Assembly (NCBI GenBank): GCA_025267735.1 | Contig: CM046307.1 | Span: 6,392,258-6,456,257 of the forward strand | Length of the DNA: 64,000 nucleotides | Origin: Mactra quadrangularis | Lineage: Eukaryota > Mollusca > Bivalvia > Venerida > Mactridae | Reading direction: 5' to 3' | Part shown: positions 11,201 through 23,200 of the stretch, piece by piece | Layout of the letters: each line of letters begins with the position of its first letter | Numbering within the stretch: the first letter of the stretch is position 1 | Program-made: the position numbers and the translations under genes | The notes under the pieces: generated by a model | What the model was told of the DNA's origin: nothing | Database searches by the model: none | Seen by the model: the letters and a program-made list of their open reading frames with translations, nothing else

Positions 11201-14200
11201 TCACAGGACCTACTGTTCAGTAATAAACTGTTTTACGGTGACTGGAAATACTTTAATTTTTTTACAGAATCTGTACTGATAGTCTGTGATTATTCAAAAT
11301 GATGTAAAAAGGAAGCTGTTTGTCTTGCTTCTGGGAGGTGTAGTAGAAAATAAGTCTTACTTTTACTTTATTTTTTTGTCTTTTACGATGATGATTGGTC
11401 AGCTCAAAACTAGTCAACATCCATCTTTATTTACATGTACATGTAGAGAGACTAGTTTTACATGGACCAATGAATTATGTAATTATGTATTTTAGATCAT
11501 CAATCCAGTACTCAGACAACACCGGAGCATAGAGTGACAGCTTTCCAGAATCTATCTGATGGTAGTGATGATATATTCTCTATTACTGTACAAATGAGTG
11601 ATACTGATAGACAACATGATGCTTGGTTACCATCTGAAGGTACTAAGAATATACTTATTACCATGGCAACACATGCTCCTGGAACTTACTTTCCTGATAG
11701 AGACTTATTGTGTTCACCTTCTTTGGTTATTACAGAACCACAGGTATAATATGTTTATTTTTTATTTTTTCTGAATTAATCATAAAATGCCAATTACTTG
11801 GAGAAATATTTTTTATCATATTTGTATCTTCATTGATTTACCATGTATCAGGGTTTGACACTAACACCAAAAAGATAGGAGGAATCCCAGTGATTCTCAG
11901 CTGAGGATTCCATCAGGATCCATGTAAATTGCTGTGTTCTTATGTGAATTTGAGTTTCCGTGAATTGTTTATCACAATTTGTCACTGCAAATGTGCATCC
12001 GTATTTTTGTCTTCTATTCAGGGTATCCCTAACTTGAAGGAGGAGGCAGAGGAGAGGGTTACTCCATTGATGGTACCTACATGTGCCTCCAGGGTACCCC
12101 CTGTAAGAAATGTCTCAGCTGCTTTAATGTACCTGCAAAATTCTATCATAGTAAAGTTCCCCTACAAAGACCATCTTGCAATTTATGACCATTTTTAAGC
12201 CCTATATGGTTAATTTGAAAATGAAAAAGGTCTCTCATCAATTTTGATGGCTGGCAATGTTTGAACTTTACTATGATCAAGCTGTTCTGTGAACTCATGA
12301 GATTTGTATGAAGTTCGGTATTCACCATGAGGTATATTAGGCAGTCTTATGACAATGTTATGTATGTTATATATAGGGTGATCCTGTCAAAGATTTGGTA
12401 TACAGATACATGGGTGAACAGGAAGCTTTAAAGAGACAAATACTAACTTCTGAAAGAGTGACACAGGATCCAGAAGGATTAAAACAACTTATGGTAATAC
12501 ATTTGTATAGTGATTTTTATAACAATTATTTTGTACTTGAACAAGGTGCCTTAATACCATCAAAACTCTCAGAATGTGTCTACATATAGTTTCACTTTGA
12601 AACCAAGATAAAAGTATGTTAGTTTTATGAAGCATGAAATATTGTATTAGTAATGACATATTATATATATTCAATCTAGATATGCTCAATGTTTATTATC
12701 CCCCGCCGATGGAATCGGGAGGGGGAAATAGTTTTGGCATTGTCCGTCCATCCGTCCGAATTTTGTTTCCGGAGTAGTTCTCTGCAACTACTGGCTGGAA
12801 TTCAACGAAACTTTATGGGAATCATCAATATCAAGAGGAGATGAGCATATCGTCAGATTGTTCCGGTCAGACCCTTTAACTCAGAGTTATGGCCCTTGAT
12901 TAGTTATGTAGTAAACCCGGTTCGATAGCGCAGTTGGTAGAGCGCCGGGATTTGGATACTCGTGCCTGAGGGGGTGCGGGTTCGAATCCCACCCGGGGAG
13001 GTTATACCCTTCCATGAAAATTTGACAATAATGTCGATTTTCCTCCATTGATTAGATAATATGGAGAAGTTTCCGGCCTTGTGGAAGGGTAGGTGAGTAC
13101 TGGTTATAGACAATGGTCCAGGAAAGCTAGGTTAGGTGCGCTGGACGCCATGAAATGACCTAAATTGTGTTGATACGGCGTTAACTCCAATAAATAAAAT
13201 ATAAAAAAATAGTTATGTAGTATGCATATAGAGTAAAAGTCGTTTCCGCAATACTTCTCTGCAACTAATGGCTGGAATTCAACGAAACTTTATGGGAACC
13301 TTCAATACCAAAAGGAGATGTGCATATCGTCAGCTTGTTATGGTCAGACCCTTTAACTCAGAGTTATGGCCCTTAATTAGTTATGCAGTATGCATATGGA
13401 GTAAAAATCGTTTCCACGCTACTTCTCTGCATTTACTGGCTGGAATTCAACGAAACTTTATGGGAACCTTCAATACCAAGAGGAGATGCGCATATCGCCA
13501 GCTTGTTCTAGTCAGACACTTTAACTCGGAGTTATGGCCCTTGATTAGTTATGCAGTATGCATATGGAGTAAAAATCGTTTCCGCGCTACTTCTCTGCAA
13601 CTACTGGCTGGAATTCAACAAAACTATATGGAAACCTTCAATACCAAAAGGAGATGCGCATATCGTCAGCTTGTTCCGGTCAGACCCTTTAACTCAGAGT
13701 TATGGCCCTTAATTAGTTATGTAGTATGCATATAGAGTAAAAGTCGTTTCCGAACTACTTCTCTGCAACTAATGGCTGGAATTCAACGAAACTTTATGGG
13801 AACCTTCAATACCAAAAGGAGATGGGCATATCGTTGCCTTGTTCCGGTCAGACACTTTAACTCAGAGTTATGGCCCTTGATTAGTTATGCAGTATGCATA
13901 TAGAGGAAAAATCATTTCCGCGCTACTTCTCTGCATTTACTGGCTGGAATTCAACGAAACTTTATGGGAACCTTCAATACCAAGAGGAGATGCGCATATC
14001 GCCAGCTTGTTCTAGTCAGACACTTTAACTCGGAGTTATGGCCCTTGATTAGTTATGCAGTATGCATATGGAGTAAAAATCGTTTCCGCGCTACTTCTCT
14101 GCAACTACTGGCTGGAATTCAACAAAACTTTATGGAAACCTTCAATACCAAAAGGAGATGCGCATATCGTCAGCTTGTTCCGGTCAGACCCTTTAACTCA

Positions 14201-17200
14201 GAGTTATGGCCCTTAATTAGTTATGTAGTATGCATATAGAGTAAAAGTCGTTTCCGCACTACTTCTCTGCAACTAATGGCTGGAATTCAACGAAACTTTA
14301 TGGGAACCTTCAATACCAAAAGGAGATGGGCATATCGTTGCCTTGTTCCGGTCAGACACTTTAACTCAGAGTTATGGCCCTTGATTAGTTATGCAGTATG
14401 CATATAGAGGAAAAATCATTTCCGCGCTACTTCTCTGCAACTACTGGCTGGAATTCAACGAAACTTTATGGGAATCATCAATATCTAGAGGAGACGCGCA
14501 TATCGTCGCTTGTTCCGGTCAGACCTTTCAGCACAGAGTTATTGCCCTTGATTAATTGTGCAGTGTTCATATAGAGAAATATTGCTATTTCTTTGCAACA
14601 GCTGGATTGATTTCAACAAGATTTTATGGAAACCATCAATACAGAAAAGAAATTTGCATCTCATTGGCATGTCCTGATAATTTTATTTAACATGGAGTTA
14701 TATGTATGGTTTTATGGATTCTATACTGGTAACATAGCTACAAAATAGACATATTCTTGTTGCAACAGAGATTGTGTTGATAGTTGTAGCCATTATGGCC
14801 CTTCAGGCTTTTGAATTTTACTGTTTATGAACAACGAATTTGCTTGTTTATAAATGAATTTGTCTTTATTTCTGTTATTGGAAAAACAGCTAGAGTTGAG
14901 CTAGATCCTTGGATCGCTTTTTCCTTAAATGGACATTGTACACAATTACACATGGCCTTAAGTCTAGCCTAATGGCAAGAAAGTACAAAATGTATTCGTT
15001 TATTCCACCCAGGGAAGACACTATAGCTGTCTATTTGGCATGGTTTTATCCTCCTGGCTTAAACTCAAGGAAATAAAAGTAAAATGCCATATTATACCTC
15101 TGCTCAGCTTTGTTACCGAAAGTAAAGCTCAGTGAGTAGTACTCATGTCTACTGATCCAGGGGTCTAGGTTTAATTCCTTGGTGGGGCATACTTTCGTGG
15201 AGCTTGGTTATGAAATTATTTCTTTGACCAATCTCTTTCCTACCACTGATTCTAAATAATGTAGAGCAGTTGTCAGTCACTGATTAAAGTACATGTATGC
15301 ACCTAGTACCTGATTGACTGCTGAATGCAGAAATTAAGCCTTTTCAGGAACGATGAATAGGTTGATTACCAGGGTGATGTGACCTATACAATGTGTTACT
15401 AAGGCGTTAAACCCATCCAAAAGAAAAGATGGCCACTATTTTAAGTCTGTGATATTACATTTATTACAGAAAAGTGGATGTTATAGATCAGCTATAGATT
15501 TAACAGGTAAACTACTTGGTGATATAGGACAAGCAATACCCTCAGAGTCTCCATCATTACATACACCAGAATCATTACAGGTATATCTAGCATTAGTATC
15601 ATTTTAAGTGCAGCTGATTAGGCCAATTTTTTTATCTATACTTTTAACTAATACAATTTGCTTTACCCTACCTGTTTATCCCATGAAATAAAAGATATGG
15701 TACCATTGGTTATTTGTGATAAACAGGACACAGCACTAAGAGTAGTTGTTAACTATTTATTCTGTGTATTATGGGTGACTTGTTTTGCTAATTGATTTTA
15801 CATTCGTGGTGATACACTCCTGGGGGTATGACTGAACAGCAAATATGACTATTTATACTTCAAACTAAATGAACTCTGCATAGTTCCCAATATCTTTTTA
15901 AAAGATATATTTTGAAAATTCACATTTAATTTTAATTGATTTTAAGTTTTGGGGACTAAAGTAAGATTTCTATTCTCACAAATATGGAAAAATTTGTGTC
16001 CCAAATTTTCGTTTGATTTAACAGCAGATCTACTTCAAATTTCATCGATTTTCAAAAAATCATAATTTAACTGTTATATCTTGTCTTGTACTCTTGATAT
16101 TAATATTATTCTAATGAATGTTTCATATTTTTACAGTTATGGTATTGTAGATTCAGTTTAATGATGAAGTTACGTATGTATAGTGTGATGGAATCAGAAA
16201 TGGCTGCTTTTAAAAACCTTGATACACCTGATATCTATTATGAATTTTATCCACAAATATTTACTGGAAAGAGAGGTAAGATCTCCTTTGTCATACCATG
16301 GTAAAAGTTGTCAGTATTAAAATACTGCTTTCAGTATTTTGAGAATAAGCTACTCTATGGAATTGATTGTAAATCTGTCTATTTCAGTATTTAAAAGTAG
16401 TTTTTTCAGTATTTTTAAAACTTTCAACTTCCAGCCATGATTATATCATATTGACATTTTACAAATTGAGATTAGATACTCTGATGATAGAATATTTCAT
16501 AATGCTTCTTATGCTCAAAATTTGCTATGATTGACAAGACTTCATCATTATTATAATGTTGGCATATTTACTGCTAAAATTTCATTCTTGTTCAAGGACT
16601 AATGAGATGGAAAATTTTCTCAGTTTCAAACAAACTGTTCCGACAAGTCTGATGTTGTAATATACTTCGGTTATATTGTCCGTTTTTATACGCCCGTTTT
16701 GAAAAAACGGTCGTATTATGTTATGCTGTTGTCCGTCTGTCCGTCTGTCCGTCTGTCTGTCTGTCCGTCTGTCCGTCTGTCAGTCCGTGGACAATTGCTT
16801 GTCCGGATGATAACTCAAGAAAGGATATATCTAGGTTCCTAAAATTATATGTGTGGATAGCCCTTGGGTGGAGGAAGTTCCCTATTGATTTTGAGACCCC
16901 AGGGTTAAAGGTCAAGGTCACTGGAACTTAAAATAGGTAAAACTTGTCCGGACAATAACTGAACCACCAATGTACCTAAGTTCACCAAATTTAATGTAAG
17001 AGTAGCCCATGTGTCAAAGATGTTCCCTATTGGTTTTGGGGCCCCTGCATGAAAGGTCAAGGTCACAGTGGCATCATATGGGGAAAAAACTTGTCCTGAC
17101 AATAACTTAACAACCAATCTACCTAGGTTCACCAAATTTTATGTGAGAGAAGCCCATGTGTCAAGGATGTTCCCAATAGGTTTTGGGGCCCCTGGGTCAA

Positions 17201-20200
17201 AGGTCAAGGTCACTGGGACATCAAATTGAAAAACCTTGTCCGGACCATAACTCAACAATGCCTGTACCTAGGTTCACCAAATTTTATGTAAGAGTAGCCT
17301 ATGTGTCAAAGATGTGCCCTACAGGTTTATGGGGCCCCAGGTTCAAAGGTCAAGGTCACAGGGGCATTATATTGAAAAACTTTGTCCAGACAATAACTGA
17401 ACAACCAATGTACCTAGGTTCACCAAATTTAATGTAAGAGTACCCCATGTGTCAAGAATATGCCCTATTGATTTTGGGGCCCCTGGGTCAAAGTTCAAGG
17501 TCACAGTGGCATCATATTGAAAAACATTGTCCAGGTAATAACTCAACAATGACTGTACCTAGGTTCACCAAATTTCATGTGAGAGTAGCCCATGTATCAA
17601 GGATGTACCTTATCAGTTTTGGGAAGACACGGTTAAGTTTAAATCTTAAACCGGAAGATATCAAATTACCAAGCTGTGACTTCATATGTTCTATCAATAT
17701 GTTTATAAAGTCAAAACGGCAAACAATGAAACACTTGTCCAGACAATAACTGAACCACCAATGTACCTAGGTTCTCCAAATTTTATGTGAGAGTAGCCCT
17801 TGGGTAAAGGTTATGCCCTATTGGTTTTGGGGCTCCTGGGTCAAAGGTCAAGGTCACAGGGGCATCATATTGAAAATCCTTGTTTGGACAATAACTCATC
17901 AACTACTGTACCTAGGTTCACAAACTTTTATGTGAAGGTAGCCCTTGTGTCAAGGATATTCCCAATAGGTTTTGGGGCCCCAGACCCAAAGGTCAAGGTC
18001 ACAGAGGCATCATATGGAAAAACCTTGTCCAGACAATAACTGAACAACCAATGTACCTAGGTTCACTAAATTTGGCGTGATAGTAGCCCATGTGTCAAGG
18101 TTATGCCCTATTGGTTTTGGGGCACCTTGGTCAAAGGTCAAGGTCACAGGGGCATCATATTGAAAAGCATTGTCCGGGTTATTACTCAACAATGATTGTA
18201 CCTAAAATCACCAAATTTCATGTGAGAGTAGCCCATGTGTCAAGGATGTACTTTGTAAGTTTTGGGAAAACAGGGTTAAGTTTAAATCTTAAACCAGAAG
18301 ATATCAAATTACCAAACTGTGACTTCAAATATTCTATCAATATGTTTATAAAGTCAAAACGGCAAACAATGAAACACTTGTCCAGACAATAACTGAACCA
18401 CCAATGTACCTAGGTTCTCCAAATTTTATGTGAGGGTAGCCCTTGGGTAAAGGTTATGCCCTATTGGTTTTGGGGCTCCTGGGTCAAAGGTCAAGGTCAC
18501 TGGGGCATCATATTGAAAATCCTTGTTTGGACAATAACTCATCAACTACTATACCTAGGTTCACAAAATTTTATGTGAAGGTAGCCCTTGTGTCAAGGAT
18601 ATTCCCAACAGGTTTTGGGGCCCCAGATTCAAAGGTCAAGGTCACAGAGGCATCATATGGAAAAACCTTGTCCAGACAATAACTGAACAACCAATGTACC
18701 TAGGTTACCTAAATTTGGCATGAAAGTATCCCATGTGTCAAGGTTATGCCCTATTGGTTTTGGGGCACCTTGGTCAAAGGTCAAGGTCACAGGGGCATCA
18801 TATTGAAAAACCTTGTCTGGGTAATTACTCAACAATGATTGTACCTAAGTTCACCAAATTTCATGTGAGAGTAGCCCATGTGTCAAGGATGTACTTTGTA
18901 AGTTTTGGGAAAACAGGGTTAAGTTTAAATCTTAAACCAGAAGATATCAAATAACCAAGCTGTGACTTCAAATGTTCTATCAATATGTTTATAAAGTCAA
19001 AACGGCAAACATTGAAACACTTGTCCAGACAATAACTGAACCACCAATGTACCTAGGTTCTCCAAATTTTATGTGAGAGTAGCCCTTGGGTAAAGGTTAT
19101 GCCCTATTGGTTTTGGGGCTCTTGGGTCAAAGGTCAAGGTCACAGGGGCATCATATTGAAAATCCTTGTTTGGACAATAACTCATCAACTACTGTACCTA
19201 GGTTCACAAAATTTTATGTGAAGGTAGCCCTTGTGTCAAGGATATTCCCAATAGGTTTTGGGGCCCCAGACCCAAAGGTCAAGGTCACAGAGGCATCATA
19301 TGGAAAAACCTTGTCCAGACAATAACTGAAAAACCAATGTACCTAGGTTCACTAAATTTGGCGTGAAAGTAGCCCATGTGTCAAGGTTATGCCCTATTGG
19401 TTTTGGGGCACCTTGGTCAAAGGTCAAGGTCACAGGGGCTTCATATTGAAAAGCATTGTCTGGGTAATTACTCAACAATGACTGTACCTAAGTTCACCAA
19501 ATTTCATGTGACAGTAGCCCATGTGTCAAGGATGTGCCTTATCAGTTTTGGGGAAACAGGGTCAAGTATAAACCTTCAACCAGAAGATATCAAATTACCA
19601 AGCAGTGACTTCATATGTTCTATCAATATTTTTATAAAGTCAAAATGGCAAACAATGAAACTTTTGTCCAGGCAATAACTGAACCACCAATTTACCTAGG
19701 TTCATCAAATTCTATGTGAGGGTAGCCCTTGTGTCAAGGATATGCCCTTTTGGTTTTGGGGCTCCTGGGTCAAAGGTCAAGGTCACAGAGGCATCATATT
19801 GAAAAACCTTGTTTGGACAATAACTCAACAAGGACTGTACCTAGGTTCATAAAATTTTATGTGAATGTAGTTCTTGTGTCAAGGATGTTCCCAATAGGTT
19901 TTGGGGCCCCAGACCCAAAGGTCAAGGTCACAGAGGCATCATATGGAAAAACCTTGTCCAGACAATAACTGAACAACCAATGTACCTAGGTTCACTAAAT
20001 TTTATGTGAAGGTAGCCCATGTGTCATGGTTATGTCCTATTTGTTTTTTGGGCCCCTGGGTCAAAGGTCAAGGTCACAGGGGCATCATTGTCCGTGTAGT
20101 AAATCAACAATGACTGCAATTAAGTTCACCAAATTTCATGTGAGAGTAGCCCATGTGTCAAGGATGTTCCCTATTGATTTGAGGGCCCCTGGGTCAAGTT

Positions 20201-23200
20201 TAAATCATCATCCAGAAGATATCAAATTACCAATCAGAGACTTCAAATGTTCAATCAATATGTTAACAAAGTCAAAATGGCAAACCATGGAAATAATGCT
20301 ATATTTAATAAGTAAAATGAATTTAGTTCACCAAATGTTATGTGAGGGTATCCCATGTGTCAAGGATGTTCCCAATTGGTTTTTGGTCAAAACTGGGTCA
20401 AAGGTCAAGGTCACAGGGGCATCATATGGAAAACCCTTGTCCGGACAACAACTAAACAGTGATTGTACCTAGGTTAACCAAATTTTATGAGGATCAGCCC
20501 ATTTGTCAAGATGTAATGTGTTGATAGCTATTTGGTATTTGATGTTCTCTTTTGATTTGGAAACCCAAGGGACAAAAGTCAAGGTCACAGGGACTTAATT
20601 CATATTGAAACATTTTCCGGACAGTTACTCAGTAATAATTGTACCTACATTGTAGGTTTTCCAAATTTTATATAAGGGTAGCCTTAATGTCTAGCATATG
20701 CCCCTTTTGTTTTAGGTCCCTGGGTTAAAGGTTAAAGTCAAAAGAAAAATCATGAGGAAAAACCTTGTCCAACAACCAACTTTACCTAAGATTTACCAAA
20801 TTTTATGTATCAATACTCTTTGGGTCAAGGGCGAGAACTTTTGGTTCTGAGGCCCCAGGGTCAAGGTCACTGGAAGTTTGTATGGAAAACTTTGTGTCGG
20901 TGATAAATCAACCATGGCTGTACCTAGGTTCTCAAAATCTTTGCTTTGGATAGCCCTCCTGTTAAGAATGGGACCTATTCTGAGATCCCGGGGTCATTGG
21001 TCAAGGTCACAGGGACTTTATATGAGATAGAACACAGCATGGACTGCACACGGGCGTATAATGCCCCGCCCAGCGGAGCTCTTGTTTCTCAACTGTCAAA
21101 GCTTGAATAATTACACAGTGACTGAATGCATTGTTTTTGTAATGGCGGCCTAATTGTTATTAAAAATATATTGACTAAAACATATCATACGGCGTAAACA
21201 GCTTTACTCGATTACAATACACACTTTCGGAAACTCATGGATGTATTACAACAATGATTTTAATAAACGCATTCACCGTGAAATTATTAATGTTTTGACA
21301 GTTGAGAAAAAACGAACAATACATTATAATATGTTTATCTTTGGTTAAGTAATAATTCTTCATGGGCCTAAACGTGAGTGTTTAATGAAGCAGATGCTTG
21401 TATAAAAATGTATAAAAAGTCTTATTTTCTGTACCTGATCTCACTATTGGAGGTTCTATTTTAGACTTCTAAGCTTTCTTATTCGCTCTTACTGGAAATT
21501 GTATAATACATTGTGAAGTTCTTTGAATTTGGACATTTTGGAGTGTGTAAAAGTGTTGTAATATATACAATATTTTCTATCACCTAGGTTCTATGGTAGC
21601 ATTTGGTATGAGATTATTACATGCTGAATTACCTCATCATTTAGGAAGATCACAAGAAACGTTAGATAGATTGTATTATATATTAGCTATTATAAAAAGG
21701 GTATGTACTTTGATATATTTTATGTAATCTTTGGAACCCTGGGTCCATGGCGCAGTAGGGGATGGGCATGATTTTGAATCTAGTGCTGCAAATGAGATGC
21801 TGATTCAAGCCTTATTCTGGCTTGTTGTACTCTTTCATTAAAATTCAACAATACTGTCAATTTCCCTCTTATAGTTAGGTATATGAAGAAGTTGTTGGCC
21901 TTGTTGAATGATAGTTAAGTACTGGTTATAGACCAAGGACCAGGAAAGTTAGGTTAGGTGAGCTGGGCATGTAAAATGACCATAATTTATGTTGACATGT
22001 TAACCAGATAAGAAAATACTATTGCAGGGTATATAGTCATTTTATGTCCAATAATGCCTAATAAGTATTACCTAAAATTGTTTTTCACTGATTTTTCTTT
22101 CCAGGCAAATAATCTAATGACATTAGAAAGTGCATAGAGTTACTACTATCTTTCTTTCCCCAGAAAAATCTCATTAGATCCTGTGAGTTTGATCATTAGC
22201 TCCAAATCTTCCAAACAAAAATGGTATCTTTGGCTCAGGGGCCAGTATTATCAAGTGTCTTTTGATCAATTTCAGTTGTAAATTCTTCTATGTTGTATTG
22301 TTAAATTATCGTAAGATTTTTTGATAATATGCTGCCCAGGTGTATCTTGTTGATTAGAACTATTAGCACTATGGATTTAACTTTTTAGTTCATTGATATT
22401 GTACATGTATGTATGAAAAACACAGTTACATTATTGCCTTTCAAATTTACTGTTATCTCTGTACTACATTTACATAGATATTAAAGAATTTAGATGATGG
22501 TCTCTCAGAGGATGGCAGTGCTGTAACCATTACTTCAGACAGTAGAACAGGTTTGTCATTCATTGTAGATATTTATATTTGACCATTGTAGCCTCTGCCA
22601 AGTAAATTGTTGCTTGAGAGATCTGGAATCCTTTCAATTTAAAACAAATTTCTTGGTCCCATTTTTGACAATTGGATTAAATAATACAATAGGAACTTAA
22701 AGATATTTGTATACATATATTGTGTGTAAATATTGACCCCGACCTGACCTTTATGCAAGAATATTCATAACATTGAATACGAATGTAGTATTAATGCTCG
22801 ATTACACCGTGACCGTGAAGATTATGAGTTAAAACTTAACACACAAACAAACTTCTATAATTTTACGATCACTGTTGATGTGTAGAATAGGCGTGGTACT
22901 GACTTTTGTGTAGATGATTATTAGATGCAAATGTGAAATGTCAGGTCAGGGTCAATATTTACGCACTATACGTGTATACCTATTTGAATTTTTTTAAAAC
23001 TCAACCTTAAATTCAAAAAATTGCTCTGTATATTTTTTAAATATTGTCTTAAACACTTTGTGTTTCTGTCTTGTTAACAAATATCTTATCTTGAAAACAA
23101 TAGATTTTGTTTGTTTTGTTAACTTTGGCTTTGACATTGACTTATGAAGTAGTGGAGTAGTCATCTTAGACACTAGTCATCTAGCCACTTGATCTCAATG

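Larger units (their letters stand above)
16674..21321. mobile_element. ~249-bp inverted-repeat MITE split by a 4.4-kb insertion
   Basis: The left arm is TATTGTCCGTTTTT (16674-16687) continuing as TCTCAACTGTCAAAG at 21087. The right arm, read inverted from 21321, is TATTGTTCGTTTTTTCTCAA and so on. Both arms continue through AATAATT and CACxGTGA. With the inserted element removed, the arms match and each has six Ts in the run. A third, single arm of this family lies near 26855. No coding frame. Confidence 0.78.

Noticed and set aside
12914..12992. tRNA gene
   Set aside because: A and B boxes are present, but no proper acceptor stem closes the sequence, and the conserved 296-bp body, A-rich tail and target duplication show a SINE.
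13268..14239. Open frames of 91-155 codons in the 168-bp array
   Set aside because: They repeat the same 56-codon unit because the period is a multiple of three; no splice structure, domain or codon bias supports a gene.
16905..20472. Many 60-148-codon frames on both strands of the 4.4-kb element
   Set aside because: They recur every 643 bp with the repeat and start and stop at repeat-unit borders; they are by-products of the tandem repeat.
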